Shown here: one piece after another, positions 44,969 to 53,870 of the stretch
How positions within the stretch are numbered: the stretch's first letter is position 1
Layout: each line of letters begins with the position of its first letter
DNA from: Gracilaria gracilis
Taxonomy: Eukaryota > Rhodophyta > Florideophyceae > Gracilariales > Gracilariaceae
Direction of reading: 5' to 3'
Length of the DNA stretch: 64,000 nucleotides
NCBI GenBank assembly: GCA_030374805.1
Contig: JARGSG010000197.1
Span: 806,001 to 870,000, forward strand
Notes under the pieces: generated by a model
Database searches by the model: none
What the model was told of the DNA's origin: nothing
What the model saw: only the letters and a program-made list of their open reading frames with translations
Made by a program: the position numbers and the translations under genes

Positions 44969-45594
44969 ACTCTATTGTTGAACATGGTGTCGGCGCAGGA
45001 CCTCGCGTAGAAGGTTACAAAAGGATGTTGTGCTCAGTAAAATATTTTGGACGTCGCCGGTTCGGTGTAATCTACCGACATCTACTACATGTATGAAAAG
45101 CGATTAAGCATGTGATTGTCCACGAGGAATGTGTTCTCTAAAACCCCTACGATTTCGTTTCGTATCATGTCGCAAGGAGGAATATTGTCGGACCTCCTGA
45201 TACAAATAGATATATTTCGACCCTCATTCCGTAAACAAGCATTGTTCCTCGGTGGAATCCATTGGAGGCGTGGAAAAACAGCTCTAGACTTTCGCTTATG
45301 TTAGAATCGTGGAAGTCTATCTACGTAAGGGTACGGTGGACGTAGACGATTATTCGACGTATAGGTAGAGAAGTTACCCGTTTTGATTTCCTCTTGACAC
45401 TCCAGATGAGCTTTTTCTCCGGCTGTGGACAAAGGCGAGAGCTCCGAGTAGTGACTTCGAAATTCCATCATGCAGATTGTTTAGACACACTCCGATAAAA
45501 GGAAGCACGTACGAGCACAAGCGAAGCCGACATACGAGTTGAAACTTTCGAAATCGCGATATCCGAAGAATAGTTATTTCGTTTGGAAAAGGTT
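44969..45594. other. Convergent 3' intergenic region
   Basis: Lies between the stops of the kinase (+) and SEC22 (-) genes. No gene, repeat or hairpin was recognised. Confidence 0.5.
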
Positions 45595-46493
45595 TCACCA
45601 TAGCCTTCTGGTGATGAGCCATACCAAGACTACAACAGCAACTACGATTCCAATGGGAGCATATTGCCTCACAATACGCATTCGATTTGCATGCTTTGCT
45701 TGCGCCGCATACCTTTTAGATTCTTGAGCGAGTCTCGTAGATTTCTGTGCAACGTCTTCGAATGGGTCAAGTCGTGACATACAAATTAGTCAGAGAACAG
45801 TTAATGGTCACCGTTCAGTGCAAAAACAAACCTCCCTGTGTTACTTACTCTCCAACCTTTCTCCTCTTGAAATGACTTCATTGATGTTCTTAGTCATTAT
45901 GGAGTGGACGTCTTTGAGCTCTGAATTGAGCTTTTGCAAATTTCTTTGTGTCTTGGAATCATTGTACACTTTCTTCGTCTTCTGAATGAACGTGTCAAAT
46001 CGAATGAACTCGTACGGCCTAGATGCTGACTGCACCTGATTTCCGTACACTTGGAAAAACTCTTTTCGAAGCTCATCTAGGTAATCGAATGCTAGACGTT
46101 TTGGGTAAGCGCGTTCAGTCAACGTGAGAATGCAGACGCCGGAGGAGAGCACATAATGAAAACAAAAGTAAGGCCCAGATTCAACAGTTACATACTCATC
46201 TTTTTGATGGTTTGAAGAGATAACGTTCTGTGAAGATGCCAAAGATCGCACAAGTTTCTTCGCTTGTCTTTCGTACGTCTCGAGCTGTGATGTAACTTAT
46301 TCGTCAGTAATTCTGTAGTTCGTCCATTAACCAGGGGTTTGCGTGATCGACGCATCGAGAATTCTTTGAAGAACAGACTAAAAGCATATTCTGCAATACT
46401 CACCTCTTTCGCGTAGGCGTCCTTTTCGTCTGCCATCGAGGCCGCAAGCGGAAGGCCATCTGTGAGGCGTGCTATGAGTGTCACTTTAGGCAT
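45595..46493 (-). CDS. SEC22: SEC22-type longin R-SNARE, three exons, 228 aa
   Basis: Exons, read leftwards, are 46493-46404, 46284-45849 and 45755-45595. The introns are 119 bp (GTGAGT...CACAG) and 93 bp (GTAAGT...CGAAG). The second acceptor is chosen because it alone gives GERLENVAQKSTRLAQES, which aligns without a gap to SEC22; an ATG within that intron is a decoy. The protein begins PKVTLIARLTDGLPLA, a longin domain with SGPYFCFHYV and ERAYPKRLAFDYL. The SNARE helix follows (FDTFIQKTKK, TQRNLQKLNSELKDVHSIM), with the zero-layer arginine in TQRN, and the protein ends in a tail anchor (IGIVVAVVVLVWLI). SEC22 drives fusion of vesicles moving between ER and Golgi, in the same pathway as Rab2. 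Confidence 0.94.
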
Positions 46494-46941
46494 CTTGATG
46501 GAGTTCTGAATCACTTGCTACTAGTAGGAGTTCGTGAAACTATCCAGAAACAGTGAGCATTCGAGAGAGCGTGTTTCGGGGAAAGGTAGATAGTGCATGA
46601 CGGAGGTGGAGCTGGGTGCTGGCGGTGCAAATGGTACATCGTTGTCAACGTTTTTGCTCAATCAACTCTCGCGCAGAGCGGAATCAAGGGCATGCCATTT
46701 GGCGCAAGATAATTCGCCGTGAGGACCAACCTTTTTAGATTTAATTAATCTACAATCCTCGGTATTATGGATACAGTACTACAGTATACGTATAAGTTAT
46801 ATATACGTATAGGTGTTTTAGACTTTTTTATTTGCAGAATTACAAGTTTTGTGTGCGCAGAAATGGGGTGTACAAACGATGATAAGCTTCCTACCCGAAG
46901 TAGGGACACAGATGAAGACAACCACGACTAGATATGTAGGA

Positions 46942-47066
46942 GTTATGTTGAAAATCGAGTGATGATATCCGGGGCACGAGACAGAAAAATTCGGGCCCGA
47001 GTCGAAGACGAGGGACCAATTTTTCTGTCGAGTGACCCGGTATCATCACGTGATTTCCAACATAAC
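46942..47066. repeat. 125-bp fold-back element with about 46-bp imperfect arms
   Basis: The left arm starts GTTATGTTGAAAATCGAGTG and the right arm ends CACGTGATTTCCAACATAAC. Through to ACAGAAAAATT on the inner side, about 85 percent of positions pair. The inner spacer is about 30 nt and contains CGGGCCCG. No certain target duplication flanks it. It looks like a miniature inverted-repeat element or a strong RNA hairpin. Confidence 0.8.
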
Positions 47067-47225
47067 GGGCTTATCACTCAGCTTGGAAGGCACAGAAGGA
47101 CCGAAACGCAATAGAGTGGGAGGAAAGCGCGATGTGAACTTTGTATGACAGGTCCGGCTGGTGACATCTCTTCAAAAAAATTTAATTTTTTAAAATGCCC
47201 ATAATTGCGTTTGCGTTGGGCCAAA

Positions 47226-47298
47226 CTGATATCGTACTGATATCATGTGGTCCGAACGATATCGTACTGATATCAATGGACCGGTACGATATCAGTAC
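47226..47298. repeat. Cluster of GATATC palindromic repeats
   Basis: CTGATATCGTACTGATATCA (47226-47245) is followed by a near copy at 47257-47275 and then an inverted part (GGTACGATATCAGTAC, 47283-47298). This gives five GATATC sites in 73 bp. It could be a protein-binding array or a decayed repeat. Confidence 0.75.
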
Positions 47299-47899
47299 TC
47301 GACCTGGGTGATAATCTCATTTTGAAACCACTAAGGCTCGATATATCTAGAGAGAGGCACAGGACCATGTATCTATCATAGAACTGGCCTGCTAAACGTT
47401 GTGCCCAAGCGTCGGCAATTGGAAGCCTCCATTGTGAAGAGTAGGTTCCAGAAAATTTCACTAGACGAGATCAATTAAGCATAATCGTTTAGAACGTTAC
47501 TTTTGTTCGGGGCCCAACAGCCGTTTCAATTTAAGAGGATCGATTGGACCTGTTCGGGATTGATCTATAGATTCTAGAACAACCGTAAACTTTACCAAAC
47601 GGAAAAACAATCCATCTTTTTTGGAAAGTTCTGGAGGGTTCGGTGCGGCGCCATTCTCCGTATCGCGTATCGCACGCTACTGTACACTAAGGTTAGCGTT
47701 ACCAAGGGTAGCGTTTTACCTCGTCTAATTGATCCGTTTCATTCTCGGCTGCGCCGTAGGTACTTAACGCGATGGATACCAATGCCAGCAACGCACGTCG
47801 TACTTGCTAGCCCATCCTCTCTTGTCCGCACCGTCGCTGTATACGCCCGGAGTGCCCTGGAACACATCGCCTGCATTATTCCATTGCGGAAAACGAAAG

Positions 47900-49690
47900 A
47901 TGACAAAGGAAGACGTCACTGTTGAGACCTCCAAACCCACCCCAGACTCTGAATTCTCACAGTTTGGTGATCTAACTGGAGACGGAGGCGTCGTTAAAGA
48001 GATCCTCACCCACGGAGAAAATGCGTGGCAGAAGCCGGAAGATGGCGATGATGTATCTATGCATTACAGGGGCACCTTGCTCGACGGTACTGAGTTTGAT
48101 AGCAGCTATGAGCGAAACACGCCTTTCAAGTTTAAGCTCGGAGATGGTAAAGTTATCAAGGGCTGGGACGTTGTTGGAAAGACAATGGCTAAAGGGGAGA
48201 AGGCTAAGGTAACCCTTAAGCCCGAGTATGCTTATGGAGAAAACGGATCACCTCCTAAGATTCCTGCTAACGCAACCTTGGTGTTTGAGATGGAGCTCCT
48301 TTCATGGACCAGTAGACGCGATGTGTTCGGCGATGGACTTGTCGTAAAGAGTGAAATTGCTTCCGGAGATGGATGGGAACGACCTGGTAAGCTTGACGAG
48401 GTTACTGTTGCCGTTGTTTGCACCGAGATGGATCCAGACGGAAGGACCCCGCACGCTGAGTTGTACAATGGAGTAGTCACTTTTACAAATGGAACCGGGC
48501 AAGTTCCACCAGCCTGGGAGAAAGTTGTGTCAGACATGAAGAAGGACGCAATCCTTAGCCTCGTATGTCGTGGTCCTCACGTTTCCGGGCCTGGGATCAC
48601 ATATGTCCCAGCAAACACAGAATGTGTCCAGTTCAAGCTGACCATGAAGTCCTGGAAGAAGGTTGATGACATCCACAAAGATGGCTCTCTCGTCAAGAAA
48701 GTCATGGTAGAGGGCGAAGGCTGGGAGCGACCAAACGATGGTTCGATTGTTACAATAGCAGCAAAGTTCTACCATCCCGCGATGGACTCCAGCTTATTAG
48801 TTCCTCCGCCTGAGGGCGAGCCATATCTTACGATAGAAGAGCTCACCTTCAAGGTTGGGGACGGCGTCGTCGTTGATGGTCTAGATCGCGTTGTTCAGTC
48901 TATGAAGAAAGAAGAGTCAGCTGTTGTCATGATTCACCCGAAGCACGCCTTTGAGGCAGCACCCGATCTACTCACGACACAGTTTTCTGACATGGGGGTA
49001 ACTAAGGAGACTAGTTTACTGGTGGACCTTACGATATCCAAGTTTGAAAAGGCAAAAGATGTGTGGAGCATGTCGGATGAAGAGAAGTTAGAAGAGATGA
49101 GGACTAGGAAACAAGTCGGAAACGACCTGTTTAAGAAGAGCAGATACCCAGCGGCGCAGAAATCGTATGATCGTGCAGTCGCATTCTTCGACTCTCCGTC
49201 GTCCGAGCTCAGCGCCGATCTCAAGTCTAAGGTTAACGAGCTTCTCGTGCAGTGCCACATTAACTTAGCTGTGTGCTTAGATCGCATGGGAGACACTCAG
49301 AAAGTAATGAATCACTGCAAGAAAGCCCTCGAGCTTGCTCCGTCGAATGTGAAGGCTCTCTATCGTCAGGGCTGTGCCTACCTTAAGATGGATGACTTCT
49401 ACAATGCCAGTTCCACTTTGAAATACGCTCTGCAGCTTAGTCCTGGAAACTTAGATGTGCGTCGAAAGCTGAAGGAAGTTAAGTCACAGCAGCTCGCTCA
49501 GGACGCAGCGGACAAGAAGTTGTACTCGAACCTCTTCGGCAGATTGAGTAAGATGGAGGAAAAGGAGAACAGGACAGGTGAAGTTCAAGAGAATGGCCAC
49601 TCCAACCTCTCAGCGAAGGATATGGAGGAGCCGCAGAAATCAGAGGACGTTGAGATGAAGGAAGCCCCAGCTGTCGTAGAGAACAAATAA
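47900..49690 (+). CDS. FKBP-type peptidyl-prolyl isomerase with three FKBP domains and TPRs, 596 aa
   Basis: The start is the first in-frame ATG, 47900 (MTKEDVTVE); the frame is open further left but without an ATG. The first FKBP domain (about 47-137) has the drug-binding and catalytic residues: MHYRGTLLDGTEFDSS, VIKGWD, EYAYGENG and FEMELLSW. The second (about 147-250) and third (about 263-380) keep the fold but lack many active-site residues. Three TPR units follow (about 400-533), among them GNDLFKKSRYPAAQKSYDRA and NVKALYRQGCAYL, with the layout of the Hsp90-binding clamp. The architecture matches plant ROF1/FKBP62 and animal FKBP51/52. These are Hsp90 co-chaperones that act on folding client proteins and the heat response. 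The tail is acidic. No intron. Confidence 0.94.
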   Translation: MTKEDVTVETSKPTPDSEFSQFGDLTGDGGVVKEILTHGENAWQKPEDGDDVSMHYRGTLLDGTEFDSSYERNTPFKFKLGDGKVIKGWDVVGKTMAKGEKAKVTLKPEYAYGENGSPPKIPANATLVFEMELLSWTSRRDVFGDGLVVKSEIASGDGWERPGKLDEVTVAVVCTEMDPDGRTPHAELYNGVVTFTNGTGQVPPAWEKVVSDMKKDAILSLVCRGPHVSGPGITYVPANTECVQFKLTMKSWKKVDDIHKDGSLVKKVMVEGEGWERPNDGSIVTIAAKFYHPAMDSSLLVPPPEGEPYLTIEELTFKVGDGVVVDGLDRVVQSMKKEESAVVMIHPKHAFEAAPDLLTTQFSDMGVTKETSLLVDLTISKFEKAKDVWSMSDEEKLEEMRTRKQVGNDLFKKSRYPAAQKSYDRAVAFFDSPSSELSADLKSKVNELLVQCHINLAVCLDRMGDTQKVMNHCKKALELAPSNVKALYRQGCAYLKMDDFYNASSTLKYALQLSPGNLDVRRKLKEVKSQQLAQDAADKKLYSNLFGRLSKMEEKENRTGEVQENGHSNLSAKDMEEPQKSEDVEMKEAPAVVENK

Positions 49691-49998
49691 CTGCCAATCC
49701 TATTTATGAACCTAGGCTTATAAGCGTAGCCATGTCTTGGTTTCCCTGTGGAAATCTCGGGACAGGTGGCAGGATTTAGGGCAGGCTGCAAGTTATAACT
49801 AATGGTAAAGCCTATAATATATGAGATCCTCCATAAGATTCTGCATTGGAGAACTTCATAAGTGAAACCTTCCAGATTCATCCATCCTGTGTGGGGTGAT
49901 TGCCTCGTATATGCCTGGGTAAAACGACAATAGAAGAGAGAAAGTCATAGGCGCAATCAACCGTCGCAAAATCCGGGGTGACAGAGTTCCAAGAAGTA
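49691..49998. other. Convergent 3' intergenic region
   Basis: About 300 bp between the FKBP and TIC21-like stop codons. Nothing recognised. Confidence 0.5.
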
Positions 49999-50997
49999 CT
50001 ACGAAGACGTTTCGGCAGCATTCCCCTTTGCCGTCCACTTTCTCTCCCTTGCCCGAAACCATATCGTAGACACAAGGGCAATAAGCAACCCTGTCAAGCC
50101 GTTTGCACAAGCTTGGACCACAAGGATGTCCACGGGCTGTACAAGTCCTGAGGTGGATAATACAACGCCGCTAGCAGCATTCGGTGAAGGAGGATACGGA
50201 GAAACAACCCCAGTTCCCAATAAACGGGCTAGAAGTGTACCCACTATTGCCTGAAGCCCTAGAAGAAGGATGATCATACCCGTGATTGAAAACAACAACC
50301 CAAATCTCAATCTACGATTTATTCGTAGCTTGGCCTTCTCTTGGATCTGCTTCTCCCCCAACCAAAGAGCCAGTCTTGTGTACCCATATGTCCAGAAGAG
50401 ACTAAAGAAAGCAAATATAATCCCAACTCCAGAAACTGCGAAACCCACCGCCGACGCAGCGGAACGAACGTTAACACCGGGGAAGAGAAAAGCGAACAAG
50501 AGAATGACTGCAGCTATGACTGTGAGAACCAGCTGTAACCACCAAGTAAACCACCCAACACGCCACAGTGCACGGGAAGCAGCTTGCAGACCAGAGGGAA
50601 TCGCTTCTTGTTCAAGGGGCGCTGATTTCGTAGAAATTTCAACATCTTTGTTCCCCACGTTACCGGGGTCGGTTTCTAAACTCCTCACATCATTAAGCAC
50701 TTCTTTCCTTCCCTTTCGGGCTTCCTCAAGTCTTGTAAAGAATTGACCTGGATCTTCAACAGACCCTTTCTGTGGTGATTGCCTCTCTGAACTTCCTGTT
50801 TCATTCTCAGGCTCCCCTTCTCCTTCGGAATTCAAACTAGCAATTACAAGAGCTCTACTATTATAGAAAGCCGTCCTTTCGTGAGCTCTTCGAGATCTTG
50901 ATGTAATGAATCGCCGAGATGTACCAATGCAAGGATTTATCCTTAGAAAGGTTGACAGATTACTGCCAACAAATGCAGGGTTGGCATTCCTCGTCAT
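49999..50997 (-). CDS. TIC21-like (DUF3611) plastid membrane protein, 332 aa
   Basis: Intronless from ATG 50997. The first 50 residues are rich in S, R, T and A with almost no acids (MTRNANPAFVGSNLSTFLRI), as in a plastid transit peptide. A charged linker with a coiled-coil-like stretch follows. From about residue 145 come four membrane segments in the DUF3611/TIC21 pattern: WRVGWFTWWLQLVLTVIAAV, GVGIIFAFFSLFWTYGYTRL, SITGMIILLLGLQAIVGTLL, and DILVVQACANGLTGLLIALV near the C-terminus. TIC21/PIC1 sits in the plastid inner envelope and has been linked to protein import or iron transport. Whether this is TIC21 itself or a sister family cannot be decided here. The gene is strong support for a plastid-bearing host. 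Confidence 0.82.
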   Translation of the reverse strand: MTRNANPAFVGSNLSTFLRINPCIGTSRRFITSRSRRAHERTAFYNSRALVIASLNSEGEGEPENETGSSERQSPQKGSVEDPGQFFTRLEEARKGRKEVLNDVRSLETDPGNVGNKDVEISTKSAPLEQEAIPSGLQAASRALWRVGWFTWWLQLVLTVIAAVILLFAFLFPGVNVRSAASAVGFAVSGVGIIFAFFSLFWTYGYTRLALWLGEKQIQEKAKLRINRRLRFGLLFSITGMIILLLGLQAIVGTLLARLLGTGVVSPYPPSPNAASGVVLSTSGLVQPVDILVVQACANGLTGLLIALVSTIWFRARERKWTAKGNAAETSS

Positions 50998-51577
50998 TGA
51001 TAACAGTCTTGAAGCTGGTCGAAGGCCAAGAACATCAGGATGTCGAAACTTTTTGGGTGACGCCCTTCTGCGAAATGCTTGATTCGCCTTGGCCCCAACC
51101 GGTGTGATTGCTCTCGGTTTGTAGGAAGTCGTTTTCGTTGCAAGCCCTTGGGCACTGTGGGTTCCGAACGTCTGATGGTTTCTCCTTCACCAATCTGCTA
51201 CACGTATTTATGGCTGACGAGTATCACCAAGGTCATGGTTCGATCACCGAAGCTCGTTGAGGTCAGCTTGATCCACCACGAAATCTAAACCCTGAAATAA
51301 AGATTTTCAGAGTAGAACTCATATCCTTGCAGTCCGAAATTCAGAGTAACTACTGTATCTAGATACGAAGGTAGTTGATAACCTCATACCACTGATACAT
51401 GATACGTAACTCCCTTCGCCCTTAGATAACTGATTATCATGTCTTACATATCCAAGACAGCCCTGTTTGAAGCATTCCTCCGAAGGTTTTAAGAAGGAAG
51501 TTACGGAGAACCCATACGTTCCGCGCCGCTTTCTTTAAACAAAATGAATGCATATATCAGACACACGCATTTACTGC

Positions 51578-51715
51578 ATCCGCATCATTCTCTACGTTTA
51601 GCATCTTCTTCTCATACATTACAGAACGGAAGCGAACGGGTGCCGTACGGGTGCCGTTCGGTTCGGTTCTGTAAGGTAAGAGAAGAAGTTGCTAAACGTA
51701 GAGAATGATGCGGAT
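51578..51715. repeat. 138-bp near-perfect fold-back with about 60-bp arms
   Basis: The arms (51578 to about 51640 and about 51653 to 51715) are about 95 percent complementary, beginning ATCCGCATCATTCTCTACG and ending in its complement. The centre is the palindrome CGTACG at 51644-51649. A transcript would form a long hairpin. No flanking target duplication is clear. It could be a fold-back transposon or a small-RNA precursor. Confidence 0.9.
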
Positions 51716-51998
51716 CATTGTCATATATGTAGTATACTACGATGCCGAAGAATGTCTCTTTTTTTTCTCTAGCCCAAGAAGGTCATTGTCTCGAATATTG
51801 TTTCTGCACAAGGCTTCGCCAAAGTCAACGACTTAGTATAGCCGGACTCATTAGGATGTGGCCTGATAAAGCATTGACGTTTTAAGTGAGAGTGTTTCTT
51901 CAATGAACAATGCTCTCTACTATGTAACAATATAAGGTAGAATACGACCCGAGAGGTCGTTAAACTCGTCGAAGCGATCGGTCAGCTTGGCCGTCGAA

Positions 51999-52555
51999 GG
52001 CGATAAGCGTCGGTAGCGAAACGCCTCCGGTCAAAAACACCTAAGGGATTTAGAACTTTTTTTTTCGAAGCCCAGTAGGTGTAGCACAGCTACTGGTTAG
52101 TAGTTAGTGGCTGCAGCATAGAAATGTTATAGATCGTCGGGTCTTTAGCAAACTCCCGCGTACGAGTAATTAACGTACGCCTTTTAACATAGAAAAGAAG
52201 AAGAAGGAGAACGAAGAATACCCGTAAATGAGAGAGAACAAGGTTGGCACAAAGGCAGAAAATGCCTGAATGATATGAGGGTTGGATGGAAAGAACACTT
52301 CCCATGGTTTCTCGGGTGACCAACATGGTATAAGTTTTGAGCGAAGCCCCCTTGTCGTGGGTTGCCCCTCTGCCGACGGTCTTTAGAGGTTGAATGAAGA
52401 GGTAAATGGGCAGAAGAGAATAAGCGTCGGACCCGAAACGCTTCAGGGGCTAAATACACTTAAGGGGCCAAATACTTTCTTGTCCTAGCTCAGAGTTTGT
52501 CAGACAACTACCGATTTGTGGTTGGTGGCAGCAGTAAAGGGGTGTTGTGGATACA
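51999..52555. repeat. Pair of diverged direct repeats about 410 bp apart
   Basis: Both copies start GATAAGCGTCGG or AATAAGCGTCGG, continue with CGAAACGC and a C/A-rich stretch with CTAAGGG or TTAAGGG, and end in a GTGG-rich TAGT/GGTTGGTGGC segment with GCAGCA. Copies are about 51999-52137 and 52411-52555, roughly 65 percent alike by eye. They may be parts of an old repeat family. Confidence 0.5.
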
Positions 52556-52766
52556 GACGGAATCTCTGCAGAGCTTAATGAACCTCAAATGAAAAAATAA
52601 TGATCTTGGGTAGTGAGCATCCTTTAACTGTTCACTTATAATTAGTTAACCGCCTTCTTCTGATACCCTTATCTGCCGATATTCAGTCAACGATAACACC
52701 CTGCTTCGTAATTGGGACTACAACCATCAACATCGATGCTTGTAGACATTTCCAAGAAGGATTGTA

Positions 52767-53372
52767 TTAATTGCTCTTCTTAGTACTTGTTACTCTATCT
52801 GAAGCCACACTTGCAGATGCATTCTCTGCCTGTTCACTTGAAGTGGGCCCCTGTCTTCGAATCATAGCCTCTCTCCGTTTGCGACGAGCATACAATTTGA
52901 CGAGGCGGAGAAACATGCCAATCTGCGCACTCAATCGTCAAAAGTTAGTTTCGCTGGTGAAATACGAAAAGCTTTGAAGAGCTTGGAATATGCTTACCAC
53001 TATGAAGTTTGCAATTATGATGAAAGGTCCAGATACGAACGCAAGCATAAAGAGCCCGTTCCTGTCGAAGTAATTTTGAGACGCAAACCTTTTCCAGTGT
53101 GCTCTGCCATACTCGTTCAGGCGTTCTGATAATAAGGAAATGGTTGTGAGGAAAAAAAGAATCATAAACTGAACAACATCGTTTCTTCTCGTCGTGTAGG
53201 TAACTAAGAACAGCAAAAATTGAACTCCTAGAAGGCCGCGTATAAATGGTTCTTGCCACCGAACACTGCCAATGAAGTCAGAAAAACTATGCAGATGTGC
53301 GGCTCCTTGAACGGTATTGAGAACGCTGTCAAGAACTGAATAAATGAGTTCAATGGGGCCAATATTCTCCAT
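52767..53372 (-). CDS. TMEM18: TMEM18-family membrane protein, two exons, 176 aa
   Basis: Exon 1 is 53372-52998 and exon 2 is 52922-52767, read leftwards. The 75-bp intron (GTAAGC...GCGCAG) is the shortest in the window. It joins IIIANFIV to IGMFLRLVKLYARRKRR without breaking the fourth helix. Matches to TMEM18 are SDFIGSVRWQEPFIRGLLG, RRNDVVQFMILFFL, LNEYGRAHWKRFASQNYFD and NGLFMLAFVSGPF. The cytosolic or nuclear tail is basic, as in the family. Animal TMEM18 lies in the nuclear envelope and has been linked to DNA binding and body weight. Its molecular job is unclear. Length is near the usual 140 aa plus a longer polar tail. The gene is divergent from CNOT10. Confidence 0.9.
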
Positions 53373-53870
53373 GTTAATCCAGAGGGAACAATAATTAATG
53401 GCACTCTTCCACTCCAGTTTCGCAATGATGAACTACTCTGTATCGCTTCTGCCTCGAATGATGAATCCTTACTGACATAGATTGGTTTAAATGAAAGTGA
53501 TGCATGTAAGAGGTATCCTTTTTCTCTTGCAGGAAAGCTTCGGTTCCCAAGCAGCGAGGAACATCCGCTTGCGTATCGGGCAGCGAAAAAGAAACCTGGG
53601 ATGATCCAAGACTTCGCTGGTATCCTTATACAAGGGTAACTTAGTTTCCTTGGTGAAGCACAAACAGTTGATGAGAAGCGTAGCGACATGTAGTTAGCCC
53701 GAACTTCGGCGCTCCAAGTGCAAGAAATCGCAGAAATGATGCTATGACCCTGGACACCTTCGTAGATATATAGTGTAATTTTTACCCCGGTTAGATTTAT
53801 TATTACAGCACGGATCGAAGCGCATGTTTGAGCCTTCATTTAAAAAAGATGTGCAGAATCTGAATTTCTG
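53373..53870. promoter_or_regulatory. Short divergent upstream region of TMEM18 (-) and CNOT10 (+)
   Basis: 498 bp between two start codons. It has no marked C/T leader, TATA box or repeat. It should serve both genes. Confidence 0.5.

Larger units (their letters stand above)
46494..47899. promoter_or_regulatory. Divergent upstream region of SEC22 (-) and FKBP (+) with inverted repeats
   Basis: No gene is recognised. It contains a 125-bp fold-back element (46942-47066) and a cluster of GATATC palindromes (47226-47298). Confidence 0.5.
50998..52766. other. Repeat-bearing intergenic region
   Basis: No gene recognised. It contains a 138-bp near-perfect fold-back (51578-51715) and two diverged copies of a segment of about 130 bp (51999-52137 and 52411-52555). 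It also contains the upstream region of the TIC21-like gene. Confidence 0.55.

Noticed and set aside
47804-47899. Upstream extension of the FKBP frame
   Set aside because: It begins at a TTG, not ATG. The first ATG in frame is 47900.
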